DNA of 64,000 nt from NCBI GenBank assembly GCA_019426215.1, contig CM033393.1, positions 9,458,046-9,522,045 on the forward strand, written 5' to 3'. The stretch comes from Buddleja alternifolia (taxonomy: Eukaryota; Streptophyta; Magnoliopsida; Lamiales; Scrophulariaceae). This document shows positions 44,294-55,244 of this stretch, in pieces. The translations under genes and the position numbers were made by a program. Under the pieces are notes generated by a model. That model made no database searches, had not been told where the DNA came from, and worked only from the letters and a program-made list of their open reading frames with translations. Numbering within the stretch: position 1 is the first letter of the stretch; the number at the start of each line of letters is the position of its first letter.

Positions 44294-44639
44294 TGATATG
44301 ATATAGGCCTACTACGTAAAATGGATTCTAGTAGTTTTTATTTTATCAGTTAGTATTCTTTTATTTTTCAGTTGTAAGTAATTAGTGTGTAATTTAATTG
44401 TGTTAGTGGTTAGTTATTTTAGATACTTGTGGGATAGAGGCTTTAATTTAGGATCTTAGATTTGTATTTAAACAATGAACGATGGAAGAGAATGGCAAGA
44501 AAAAAAATTTAGTTTCGTCTTTTATTTGGAGCTTGGTTTCTGCTCGAAAGAAGCTCTCTTTCTTAATCTCCCAATTTTTGGAGTTAATTCCTTACTCGAA
44601 AAAGAATAATCTTGATACGAACATTCTTCATTCGTACCA
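44294..44639 (+). repeat. LTR 1 of the composite chromovirus
   Basis: It starts TGATATGATATAGG and ends TTCGTACCA, followed by TTGGTGCTTTCATCGAGAG, the primer-site region of this kind of gypsy element. It is nearly identical to 45614-45963 (for example GGATCTTAGATTTGTATTTA in both). Confidence 0.85.
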
Positions 44640-45613
44640 ATTGGTGCTTTCATCGAGAGAACGATGGCTCCACACCATGACCCCGAAACCACCATCCCTA
44701 AACGGAAAAATTTGCCAACTAGCCAACCAATTGCAGGCTTTGCGAACTCTTTTAGACGTTGTCGACGCCTCCGTAAAGTAACAAGCCATAGCTAACCTAA
44801 AAGGTGATTCGGAAGCCACTAAACGCCATAAATCGCTGATGCAACTACTGTCCAACATATTACCCCAAACAGCCACCCCACCACCTCCCACAACCTTCCC
44901 AACGGCCGAAGTGACTCAAAAACTTGATGAAAATCATGCACGTTTTGGCCAAAGGTACAAAACTTTGATGGCTATTACTGCAAAATCTCATTTACAACAA
45001 AAATCTCAACAAACACTTACACCCGAAAGGCCCAAACCAACCCTCACATTTATCAACCAGAAACTTTATCAAAGAACCCACAATTTTATACAGCCAATTC
45101 ACAATCCTTGCAAACCAAAATTTTGACCATATTCCACTTCTCACCTTCACAGCCACGGAAAAACACTTCCTCAATAAATCAACCAAGCCTTTGTCACCCA
45201 AGCCCATCAAATTTTTTTGAGGGATCTCCATCCATGATGTTCCACTGTCAGATTTTGGTACACCGTTAAGAGTCGCAAAAGCTGTTGCATCAATTTAATG
45301 GTTCTTTCACAAATCTCCGACGCATCGGCAAGGTCGCCTATGAATTAGAAGTTACGGCGACTACTCGTATTCACCCCATATTCCAGGTATCCTTGTTCCA
45401 ACCATGCCTCGGTGAACCACCGCCAGGGGTTCTACTGTCAATTGCCACATATTATTTTTTAAAAAAAAGGTCGTGGAACTTACTATTTGGATGAAGGGCA
45501 AATATTGAGAAGGGGAAAACTAGTTTAGCAACGTTTGATGAAATGGGAGGATTTTCAGAGATTGGACCAACATTGGACCTTGAGGACGAGGCCTATTTTA
45601 ATGGGTGAGGTAT
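44640..45613 (+). pseudogene. internal region 1: gag start fused to pol C-terminus
   Basis: An ATG near 44664 starts a gag-like frame (PKPPSLNGKICQLANQLQAL) that stops at 44781. Further fragments follow. At 45285-45430 the sequence reads GKVAYELEVTATTRIHPIFQ and VSLFQPCLG, the segment before the chromodomain at the end of gypsy pol. Everything between (protease to most of integrase) is deleted. Confidence 0.78.
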
Positions 45614-45963
45614 TTATATGATGTGGGCCTGCTGCGTAAAATGGATTCTAGTAGTTTTATTTTATCAGATAGTATTCTTTTATTTTTCAGTTGTAATTAA
45701 TTAGTAGGTAGTTTAATTGTGTTAGTGGTTAGTTATTTCAGATAGTTGTGGGATAGTGGCTTTAATTTAGGATCTTAGATTTGTATTTAAACAATGAACG
45801 ATGAAAGAGAATGGCAAGAAGAAGAAAAAACTAGTTTCGTCTTTTATTTGAAGCTTGGTTTCTGCTCGAAAGAAACCCTCTTTCTTAATCTCCCAATTTT
45901 TGTAGTTAATTCCTTGCTCGAAAAGGAATAATCTTAATACGAACATTCTTCGTTCGTATTGCA
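45614..45963 (+). repeat. LTR 2 of the composite chromovirus
   Basis: About 350 bp, matching LTR 1 from TATGATRTRGGCC to ACATTCTTCRTTCGTA with scattered differences. No target duplication is seen at its right edge. Confidence 0.83.
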
Positions 45964-46499
45964 TTGACAGAATCATCGAATTGTTGAATATGCTTAAGTA
46001 TCAGATTATTAAAAAACGTGAGGAAGAGAGAGCTCTAGCTGATCAACATCATGAATCCTCTATGGCTGCTGTGGCAAATTTATAGCCACAAATTCCATCC
46101 CACCATCTCATGCTCCGCTGCCAGCCTCCAATTTCATTCAACATACTTCACCAAATTCACACCCACACCTCTTCCAGCAAGGTAAATCTTCCAATTTACC
46201 CAATTCATCTCAATTTACACCTCCGTTTAACCCCAAATCACCAAAAATCCTCCTCACCCTCATTGATGATCAAGTGAAAGAAATTGATAAAAATGTTGGT
46301 TTTTGGCCTAAATGGCGAATTAACCAATGTTTCTTTCAATGGATCGGGTTATCTGCTGAAGAGGGAACATGTGAAGCTTTGGGAACAGTTTCGGAGTGCA
46401 TCCACATCCACCATTCTGCCTCGTCAAACTCCCGGAACAAATATATTTTTTGTGCTAAATTGGGCTTTGAGGACAAGGCCCATCTTGAGGGGGGGAGTA
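45964..46499 (+). pseudogene. internal region 2: gag fragments fused to chromodomain end
   Basis: It opens with gag-like IIELLNMLKYQIIKKREEER, then a stop, then Pro/Ser/His-rich linker. From 46274 the frame runs into FFQWIGLSAEEGTCEAL, a degraded chromodomain, and then GFEDKAHLEGGSIVMGPN, the usual last residues of these elements. The polypurine tract lies at about 46484-46499. The stretch 46274-46321 is nearly the same as 58714-58762. Confidence 0.75.
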
Positions 46500-46949
46500 T
46501 TGTTATGGGCCCAAACCAAGAACTCAACTTAAAAGTGCAAATTAGTGGGCCCGAGCAGAATGAAAGCCTACAATCTAAGCCCATACATTGTGACCAAGAG
46601 TCCTGCTGAGTTATTTCAATTATTTAGTAGTTTAGTTGCTTTTATTTAAGTAAATATTGTTTTAGGTATATTAATTATGAGTAGTTAATTACTTAGTGAA
46701 GTTAGTGGAAGTTTCAACATCCTTATTCACGTAGCCAGTATAGTAAAAAAAGTGAGAACTAGAGACCTTTAAATAGTAGAAGTTTGTATTGTGAACGGCA
46801 GAGAAGAAAATTCATAATTTAGTTAATATATTTCTCGTCTTTTATTCTGGAGCCCGGTTTCTGCTCGAAAAAAACTCTCTTTCTTAATCTCCCACTTCTG
46901 GAGTTAATTTTTGACTCGAAAAGGAATTTCTTGATACATGTTTGTATCA
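46500..46949 (+). repeat. LTR 3 of the composite chromovirus
   Basis: It starts TGTTATGGGCCC after the purine tract and ends TTTGTATCA. Its 3' half (CTCTCTTTCTTAATCTCCCA, GGAGTTAATT, GACTCGAAAAGGAAT) matches LTR 1 and 2, but its 5' half differs and is closer to the LTR at 59249-59686. Confidence 0.8.
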
Positions 46950-46954
46950 GTAGT

Positions 46955-47847
46955 ATTGCCCAGCGTCATTTTAGCATGCCCCAAGCTCTCTCAATGCAAT
47001 TGTGTCCCTTCCAGTATACCATATTAAAGAACTCTTTGTGATTTTACGGTCTCCTGCGGCCTTCACCCCACTCTTCCAGATGATATCGAATAGCTTTGAA
47101 CAGTGTTAGAAACCCTTCACCGTTTGCGTATCAGTTGTCTGCCAAATAGTAATTGCATGTGATTTAATAGTATATAACAACATAAGAATCAAACTCAATA
47201 AATAGTACTAGATATACTTATATAAGTTGAAGAATGTTATTAACATATGGAACTTTGAATCCATGAGGCCGGGTTAAGGCATTGCGCAAGACTCTCGAAT
47301 CAGCAGCCAATCCTTCTTACCTAAGCAACACATAGACAAATTTCACATTGCAATCCACAACAGGCACTTTTTCAGGAATAACAAGTAGTAAAGGGTGAAG
47401 CCTCAGGATAGCTTTCAGAACGGCATGAAAGTGTTTGCTAATTGTTTGTCCTGATCTAATGAAGTGATGCTTGACAATTTTTGTATGGTGCGCTAAAACC
47501 CATAAAAACATGCAAACTTTCTCTTCAATTCTTACGTGCCTTGAATCTAAAAGTCCTCCTATATGTTGCACCAAGTAGCATAGCCTAGCAAATGCATTTC
47601 GATTCATCCGTAAATTGTTTACACATGCTTCGTCACTATATTGTATTATTCGGCTCAAATAAGAAACTTGGTTTGGAATCCTATCTGCCATCACGTACCT
47701 AACCAACTTTTCTCTTCTCCTACGATTTCCTAACCTTCTATCGCGTAGTATTAGGGATATTAATATGCTAACAACAAACATACTTTCCACCATTATTTCT
47801 TGAATTATCAAGAAAATTTCAAGTTTTTTGCGGGATATTTGAGCCAT
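46955..47847 (-). pseudogene. PIF/Harbinger transposase, N-terminal and middle part
   Basis: Read from 47847 downward: MNRNAFARLCYLVQHIGGLL, DSRHVRIEEKVCMFLWVLAH and SGQTISKHFHAVLKAILRL are the helix-turn-helix region of Harbinger-type transposases. The catalytic domain then starts, but the block with the first catalytic Asp is missing: PEKVPVVDCNVKFVYVLL runs straight on. LAADSRVLRNALTRPHGFKV follows after a stop. Near 46975-47020 it reads NCIERAWGMLK, TGA, RWAIL, and continues across the chromovirus insertion at 44288. An active copy would cut and paste its element. This one is dead. Confidence 0.87.
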
Positions 47848-48142
47848 AGCAAGTCTGACAACAACAATTTAAAGGAAAGTAAATCTCATATTAAGTTAAT
47901 AATTACAAAAGTTAAATCTCAATATTGTAATTACTCAAACCGAGCATTTTATTCCACTACGCAAACTCATATATCACAATTACAAATACACAATAATTAG
48001 AGTGATGTCAGTATGTTTGATTCGAACAAGCTTTAATCACACTCCCAAATGTAAAGACATTCTTGTATAAAACCTGATTGTTGCATTAGGATATACAATT
48101 TTATGGGTTCGATGTGTGGACCTTTTTGTGAGCATGTAGCAA
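47848..48142. other. intergenic DNA without recognisable gene
   Basis: No gene is seen. Confidence 0.4.
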
Positions 48143-48290
48143 TTAATGCAGCCATGTCACCACATTTCTCTTACACATACTATCAAACACATTCTTAGCA
48201 TCCTCTGTTGACCCACATTTTCCATAAATATTGATTATATTATTCTCAAGATTCATATTTGGTAGTAAGTTCAACTTTGATATTTTGTTA
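48143..48290 (-). pseudogene. PPR protein fragment
   Basis: On the minus strand a single repeat-like stretch reads NNIINIYGKCGSTEDAKNVF, then DSMCKRNVVTW. This is the highly conserved core of PLS-type pentatricopeptide repeat proteins (usually MYGKCGSLEDARxVFDxMxxRNVVSWN), which bind organelle RNA. Only about one and a half repeats remain, so it is a gene scrap rather than a gene. Confidence 0.8.
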
Positions 48291-48662
48291 TGAATAGGAC
48301 ACATGCATAAGCAATAAAATGAAGAAGGTCCCAAATAATATCCTATATAAATAAAAAATCCTATGTAAACCTTGTATGATTTTACATCAAAAAAAATTTC
48401 AATTTTTTTTACAAAAATCCTAACTTAGAAATCTGAGACGGTAAAGAGATGGATCTATTAAAACTTACTCCAATTTTCACGGAATTAGCCAATGAAGATG
48501 GCCGACGATGAACACCTCTTTCTCTCAAGTCGCGCAGCTGTCTTCTCTTCTGAGTTTGGATTTCTGTCTGTGAGATTAGGATATAAAAAGTATTTTTATT
48601 TATTATTCTCTGGGCAATGTTGGTAATGTACATTTTAATCCAATGTGAGTGAAATTTGTGGT

Positions 48663-48695
48663 TTATGGATCACACCTCCCAGGTGTGATCCATAA
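48663..48695. repeat. perfect 15-bp stem inverted repeat
   Basis: TTATGGATCACACCT, loop CCC, AGGTGTGATCCATAA. It could be a terminator-like or cruciform structure or the joined ends of a small inverted-repeat element. No gene ends nearby. Confidence 0.85.
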
Positions 48696-48784
48696 CACAT
48701 AAGCCCGACTGATTACATATCGGGCCCGTGCTATTTCAAGGGCTACAACTATTCGAACCAAACTTGTGAATCGGGGTGAAAATG

Positions 48785-48953
48785 GATCCTATCATATGTA
48801 TTCGCCCGAAGTAAACACTCCCCAATGTACGTCACAATTCGTTCAATAGGCTCTGTTTGTTCGCCAGAGATCCTATCATATGTATTCTCGCCCGAAGCAA
48901 ACACTCCCCAAATGTACGTCACAATTCGTTGTATAGGCTCCGTTTGTTTGCCA
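48785..48953. repeat. direct duplication of an ~84-bp unit
   Basis: GATCCTATCATATGTATTC begins at 48785 and again at 48869. Both copies run through CGCCCGAAG, AAACACTCCCCAA, GTACGTCACAATTCGTT and GGCTCYGTTTGTTYGCC. Confidence 0.85.
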
Positions 48954-49397
48954 GGGACAGTAATCTAAATTGAGAATCTGATTGTCTATCATCAGATTAA
49001 TGCATTTGGTAAGATTTCTTTAATTATAGGAAAGAAATCTGAATCCTCAAAATAGGGAATCCTACACTAATTTTTTTAGGGTTTCTTATTTCCTTTTTCA
49101 ATGAATCTGAAATTAAAAATTGCAAGACACTATTAGTAGTCATATTGTATCAATAAAAATATTATTTATTTATAAAATTACTATATTTCATCCTATAAGG
49201 AAATATATTATATAAATCAAAGTGCATATACATTTGCATACAACTTATATATATATATATATATCACTTATATAAATATATTTGTTTATATGAAAAGATA
49301 TATATCACTTATATAAATATACTTGTTTACATGATAAGATATGTGTATATATATATTTGTGAAGTACAAATAGTATATTACTGTAAATATATATATA

Positions 49398-50910
49398 CAT
49401 TACTACAGAAATGATCTATTATAGCGGGTTTTTTTACCTATTACGGCGGTTTTAACCGCTGTAATTGGTTAAGGCCAATTATAGCGGTTATAAAAATAAC
49501 CGATGTAAAAAAAAATTAATTTTTTTTCCCGGGCCTATTACAGTGGTTATGGAAATAACCGCTGTAATAGGCTATACAATTACAACGGTTATTTATATAA
49601 CTGCTGTAATAGGTAGTTTATTTTTTTTTTAATTTCATTTTCTCGTTTATAATTTTACCGTGTCGGAATGACACGAAATTCACACGATCATAGCGAAATG
49701 GCATTCTAAACACACCGCATTTGCTTTGCGGTCTTGTGATTTTAGCCATTTGAGATCGTTTAAGGCCTCAAATTTGCGTTTTATTACGAAAATAGGGTAT
49801 TTTCGTAATTAAGCGCAAATTTGAGGCCTTAAACGATCTCAGATTGCTAAAATCACAAGACCGCAATGCTTAGCATGCGTCTTGTTCAGCACGCCATTTT
49901 TCTATGACCGTACGAATTTCGTGTCATTCCAACACCGCAAAATTTCAACCAAGAAATATTTTCGTAAATGCACAAATATACATAGACCCACACATACACA
50001 AATATACATACACCCATCAACATATACACAAATATACATACACCCATCCACACATACACAAATATACATACAACCACATATACACAAATATATATACACC
50101 CATCAATATATACACAAATATATATACACCCATCAATATATACACAAATATACATACACCCACATATACACAAATATAAATACACCCACACATACACAAA
50201 TATACATACACCCACACATATACAAATATACATATATATATTGAGAGAGAAAGAGAAGAAGCTTACGGTCGTGGTGGTGGTGGCGGCGGCGGCGGTGGTG
50301 CCGGGGTTTTTTCTTTTTTTAAGGGGGGGGGGGGGGATTGAGAGAGAGAGAAAGAGGCTGAAATGAGTTTTAAGTTTGGAGAGTGAGAGAGAGAAGCAGA
50401 AAGATAAAAGAGTTTTAAATTTTTTTCGTTTTGGCCTATTACAGTGGTTCTTATAATAACCGCTGTAATAGGGTACACCTATTACAGAGGTTCACAAAAG
50501 AACCGTTGTAATAGGTATTTTCATTTTTTTCTTTTTTGAAATTATGTTACAGCGGTTCGACGTCGAACCGCTGTAATAGGTACATTTTTTAATTTTTTTA
50601 ATATATTTTTTTTAACGGACCTATTACAGCGGTTCTCTAGGAACCGCTGTAATAGATCCGAACTGATGTGCCCCTATTACAGCGGTTTTGGAAAAATCGC
50701 TGTAATAGGTACATTCTTTTTTTTTAATATGTATTATTTTTTTAACGGACCTATTATAGCAGTACTCTCGGAACCGCTGTAATAGGTCCGAACCGATGTA
50801 TCCCTATTACAGCGTTTTTGGCAAAACCGTTGTAGTAAGTGCCTCCGTACAGCTGTTTTTTCATAACCGCTGTAATAGGTGTGCTGTAATAGTGTATTTT
50901 TGTAGTAGTG
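49398..50910. mobile_element. non-autonomous CACTA element, copy 2 (1513 bp)
   Basis: Left end CATTACTACAGAAA (one change from CACTACTACAGAAA) and right end TTTTTGTAGTAGTG, flanked by ATA (49395-49397 and 50911-50913). It shares with copy 1 the subterminal TATTACAGCGGTT repeats, the long hairpin, the ACACAAATATACATACACCC minisatellite and the (GTG)n/(GA)n block, in the same orientation. Its right subterminal region has more TATTACAGCGGTT palindromes than copy 1. No transposase. Confidence 0.93.
49658..49934. repeat. large hairpin with ~135-bp arms inside CACTA copy 2
   Basis: The left arm starts GTGTCGGAATGACACGAAAT, the right arm ends with TTTCGTGTCATTCCAACAC. The centre is at about 49800. 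Arm sequence differs slightly from copy 1 but pairing is kept. Confidence 0.88.
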
Positions 50911-51158
50911 ATATATATTTACAGTAATATACTATTACTTCACAAACTTGGTATAATAACTTAATTAGAAAATGAAGTGAATTTAATGAAAGTTAAATGT
51001 GAATTTCATTTCTTGCGAGATGTGCATGAACCAAACATATCGATTTTTTAGACACAACCAAACACTATTATAGAATCAGATAACTGAAAATCTGATTACC
51101 AGAAATCTAATTCCCAATTTTTGTATTCCATTCCCTAGCAAACAAACAGAGTCTTAGG

Positions 51159-51390
51159 GTATTTGAGGGATAGTATTCCTTAATATTTATACTATATAAT
51201 AAAATGTATAAAAAATATAATTTTAGTGAAGGTCGGATTCTAAAAAATTGAGAATATAGGTGTGATTGGGAGGAAGATTCCAGAAGCAGAGAAGTTGAGA
51301 TAGGAAAAGAGACATAATTCCTTTCCTACTTAACAAATTACAATTACAATATAGGGTTTCCAAGGTTTTTTCTAAGTGATTTCCTGTTCC
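51159..51390. other. short spacer before the LINE remnant
   Basis: No gene is seen. Confidence 0.4.
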
Positions 51391-52860
51391 CATGGAAAAC
51401 ACTTCTTCCTCTTCTACTTTCTCTTCTCATTCCATCAGCACCATAAAGAGTGATGCGATCTGTGACATGCATCTAAAGTTTGATCTGAATGGTTTTCTTG
51501 CTTAACATCTCGGGTGGAAGGAGAGACTTCGACTATTCTACGAAAGCAATTCCGACGAACAATGACGTCTTGAGCTCAATGACTAGCCTTGGCAGATTGG
51601 ATAATATCGTTTCCTATTGGTTTGTTTACTCAAACCCTATTGTTGTATCTATGCATGCTACAGATCCTATGACTATTCAGGGAGTCTCCAACCCTAATCT
51701 GATTATTACCCTCCGAATTTCGTGTCATGCGTTGGTGTCTATATCTCCTATGGAACATATCAGAGGAGTGACAAACCCTATTATCTCCCCTTTGCAACTT
51801 TCCTCTCAAGTTGCAAATAAGGTTATTCTGTCTGAAGGAGGTCCTTTATGATCTAAAATGTCCAGCCAGCTGATCTGGAGCCCTATATTAGTCGACGCAT
51901 TGAGTCAGTAGCTATGGAGAATATGATCCGTTCTGTGACAGTCGAGGAAGTGAAATCAGTATTTTAACTTTGATGATAGCAAAGCACTAGGGCCCGATGG
52001 TTATAATTCTCTTTTCTTCAAAAAGGCTCGGTCAGTGGTTAGTGACGAGGTAAAACAATCTTTCATTATTTTCTTCTCGAACATGCAGCTTGTTAAAGAA
52101 ATAAATTAAACTCTTATTACTCTTGTGCCAAAAGTTGAAATTTCCAAACGTGTGAGTGAATTTCGGCCCAGTGCCTATGGCAACACCATTTATAAAATTA
52201 TTTCCAAAATTATTTTGAATCGCATGCAAGAATGTCTTAATGGGTTGGTTGATAGATCTCAAATGGCTTTTATCTCGAAAAGAAAAATTGGTGATAATAT
52301 TTTTTTAGCTCAAGAACTTCTCTATAACTATTATCGAAAGAATTTCACAGAACGGTTCGCATTCAAGGTCAACCTCATGAAAGCTTAGGATACTGTGGAA
52401 TGGGCTTTTTTTATTGCTCTACTTCAAGTTATAGGTTTTCATTCTATCTTTATTGCATGGGTCCGAGAATGCATTATATCGCTTGCCTTCTATATCTGCA
52501 TTAATGGTGTCGCTGGTCATATTTTAGAGATGCTCAAGGATTGCAACAAGGAGACCCTATGTTGCTATATTTTTTTGTGCTCGTTATGGAAGTGTTGTAT
52601 GGTATACTCGCCAATCTTATTCTTGGTGATCCACAATTTCAATATCTTTGAGAATGTAAGGATACGAGGACTTTTATGTTAAGCTTTGCTGATGACTTCC
52701 TACTATTCTGTAATGTTGATCCATACTCGATTGAGGTTCTTTGGCGGGGTACAGAGCTTTTCTCTACCTTCTCAGGGTGAAAGGGCTAACCCTAGTAAAA
52801 AGTTATATTTTTCTCTCTGCACTACCAACTAAAATTCTCTTAAAACATATTTGAAAAATT
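51391..52860 (+). pseudogene. non-LTR retrotransposon (LINE) remnant with reverse transcriptase
   Basis: An ATG at 51391 opens a Ser-rich start (MENTSSSSTFSSHSISTIKS). The RT domain is recognisable from about 51960: ALGPDGYNSLFFKKA, then LITLVPKVE, NTIYKIISKIILNRMQECLN, DRSQMAFISKRKIGDNIFLA and FAFKVNLMKA followed by TAG where the FD/YD motif begins. GLQQGDPML (about 52538) and the catalytic SFADDFLLF (about 52683) follow in other frames. The sequence between start and RT has no recognisable endonuclease. RT copies element RNA at the target site; stops and frameshifts inactivate it. Confidence 0.86.
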
Positions 52861-52913
52861 GATTAATTGTTGCCCCTTTGTTTTACCATTAATCTTGGTA
52901 TTTCTATGGTGAA

Positions 52914-53410
52914 GATTGGATGGAGAAAGTTGACAAGAAGTTCATTGCAGTATCAGAAGGCTAGGCTAAACTCAGGAATTTGGTTCGTTCATGGATGAAT
53001 GCGCAAACCATGGCATGTGGAGAGGTTAACAATACATTTGGTACAAAATTTCACTTTATCTTTGCCATCAAAGGCTTTGTAAATTGAGCTAAAAGTACCA
53101 AGTTCAAAATATTATTATCTACGTGGGCGTCATTTGGAATATGAATGCTAATGTCGTGCATATCCTCCATACTTTTGGGCGGCATGGATGAAATTAATTT
53201 GACAAAATATATTGTTTTTCCCTAAACATATTTTAATGATATCGTATTTGACTATTGTAGGATAGGGCTCTAATAAATGCTTGTATCTACCAAAGGGATC
53301 AATAAGGGACACAATTGATGCTCTATTTGTAGACAAATATATGCCAAGCACTTATTAATGACAAGGTGATAGACATATCAAGTTATGAGGAAGATCTGAG
53401 GAATAGGCAT
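52914..53410 (+). pseudogene. Harbinger-associated Myb/SANT-like gene, copy 2
   Basis: WMEKVDKKFIAVSEG aligns with WMEDIDKKFISIVEG of the copy at 40939, followed by KLRNLV and FGTKFHFIFA. The end is VIDISSYEEDLR-like against VIDISSDEDDPT. More stops are present than in copy 1. Both copies are followed by homologous DNA. Confidence 0.68.
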
Positions 53411-54713
53411 ATAGGCATAACAGGTTCGCCAATTCGTTGTTGAGGACGATGAAGACAAAGTGCATTCACCCACCTCAAAAATATGTGTATGATTGAAATT
53501 TATCCACCCATGTCCATCTCTAACCTGGTGACGATGTCTAAACTAATATGCTTCAACAAAGAAGACGAAATGAGTTTCTAATGTTTATCTGTTTCAAAGG
53601 ACCTCCACCGCGGGGCTTGTTTGCCTTTCCTAGTGCATCAAAGGTGGAAAAACATGAATTACATAGTTTGAAATCACCTCTTGATGTGGTTAGTCCATCT
53701 AAGACTTTGAAGTATGCCTTTAACAACATCTTGCAGCGCGACCAAGACTTTGAAGTATGTCTTTCACTGAAATGGGTTGTTAGGTTTTCGAGTTCAATTT
53801 TGATTTTATTTTTATTTTTTTGCTTTATACATGATTGTAACAGAGCCAATAAGGCTCTATCTCCCCACATAATTAATTGATTGAATGTTTGAATATTCAT
53901 GTTTTGCCCTCACAAAGAGAAAGAAGGTTTCATTTTTTGAAAACATGTGATAATATGCCATAAAATTTCCACCATGTGTAGTCTTATTTGTGTATATTCC
54001 GTGTTTAGGATTGGGTGAAAAACGTTCGAATAATTAGGGAGATATTTAGAACCTTAGATAATAAATTTGAATTTTTAGTCTCAAAATCAAACCCCTGTTC
54101 CAGTGTTTTACTGCATACGTTTTATGGTAAATTGTAGAGCATAAAAAGTGGTTCAAACCATAAAGAGGTTTAAAATGAGAGAAATATGAATGATTGAAAA
54201 TCTCGCAAAAAAATTGTGGGTTCACCAAAAAATCACGCCAAAAAGGCGTCGACGGTATCGGCAGCCGACCAGAAGGTGCCAGGTTGGAGCTTCTATTCGG
54301 TATATTGCGTCTATTAGTGTTGCATGAGTCTTAAGGATGTGTCACATAATGGTTGCAGATTAAGTAAAAATGTGACACATTCGTTCTAGGTGCAGGCTGA
54401 TGTTGTTGCAATGGATCCCGCCCTTGCTGGACAACCAACAACTTGGCGGGATGTGCTTCTTGAGCTAGTTGATCCTGCACATACTATATATATAATGTGT
54501 TAGTTCGATCATGTGTGAGGGTACTAGGCATGCCTATAACTATTTGATCCATAATACCTCTTTACAGGATCCCGTTATTACTTCAATCTAGCGAGCAAGC
54601 GCTCAGTGGAATAGTTAAAACTCAAATCCTTAAAAATCATTCGACCTCGATGCCCTTCTCTTCAGCACGCCTGGTGGCCTCCTTGTCCCCTTGTCTTCAA
54701 CATTAAGGTCAAT
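53411..54713. other. Harbinger-related tail and intergenic DNA
   Basis: 53510-53760 is homologous to 41535-41765. No other gene is recognisable. Confidence 0.45.
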
Positions 54714-55238
54714 ACTATTAGACTTATGCCCGTAGATGCCATAGATGATAGATTGAATATGGCACAATGATAAGTAATCGATACTACTTTTTATTAATAA
54801 AAGACATTTCAAGTTGTTTCACTTAAATCTTATTGGGATTTGTAGTAATATATAATGTTTAGTACAAGTAATCAAGGCGAACCTTCTATTATCTATGGGT
54901 TAGGGAGATAGGCACTAGAAGAGTTTGGTACTTGATCACTCAATCGATTCCCAAGTGATGAGGGGCCTCATTTGGGGATTGAAACTCGGTAAAACTTACA
55001 TGGCATGAGTTTTGACATGGGAGTGTTGTCGAATAATATGGGTTAGTGGGAGCTTGTGTCTGAGACACATCAGTGGGAATGATGAGTTCAAACTCGACTC
55101 CTGTAGACTTTGTAACATAAGTTTCACTCTATGACAGTCAATGACAAAACTAATTTGTTGTGATAGGTATGCATGAACCTTATACCTGAAGGATCACGTT
55201 GAAGATACATTTGTGGAAAACCCAAGAAAAAAAATTAG
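54714..55238 (+). repeat. 5' LTR remnant (truncated) of the copia element
   Basis: It matches 55769-56300 from the LTR start ATTAGACTTATGCCCGTAGA (3' copy: GTTAGGATTGTGCCCTTAGA) to GATGCAC/GATACAT. The rest of the LTR is deleted, joining it to pol. Confidence 0.78.
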
Positions 55239-55244
55239 ATAGAT

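Larger units (their letters stand above)
44294..46949 (+). mobile_element. composite chromovirus derivative with three LTRs and one outer target duplication
   Basis: Three LTRs (44294-44639, 45614-45963, 46500-46949) separate two short internal regions. The outer ends are flanked by GTAGT (44289-44293 and 46950-46954). The first region joins a gag start to the pol C-terminus (YELEVTATTRIHPIFQVSLF). The second joins gag fragments to a chromodomain remnant (FFQWIGLSAEEGTCEAL) and a polypurine tract (GAGGGGGGGAGTA). RT, RNase H and integrase are absent throughout, so it is non-autonomous. It splits the Harbinger transposase gene. Confidence 0.85.
48937..51158. mobile_element. possible large TIR element enclosing CACTA copy 2
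   Basis: GGCTCCGTTTGTTTGCCAGG at the left and the complement of AGACTCTGTTTGTTTGCTAG at the right are inverted, and CAGATT-type similarity continues inward. The termini are in the style of PIF/Harbinger- or hAT-type elements (GGC-CTGTTTG). No convincing target duplication is seen, so the superfamily is open. Confidence 0.5.

Noticed and set aside
53548..53900. Opposed open frames of 110-115 codons near 53.6-53.9 kb
   Set aside because: No recognisable domain and part of it matches the noncoding tail of the Myb/SANT copy at 41.6 kb.
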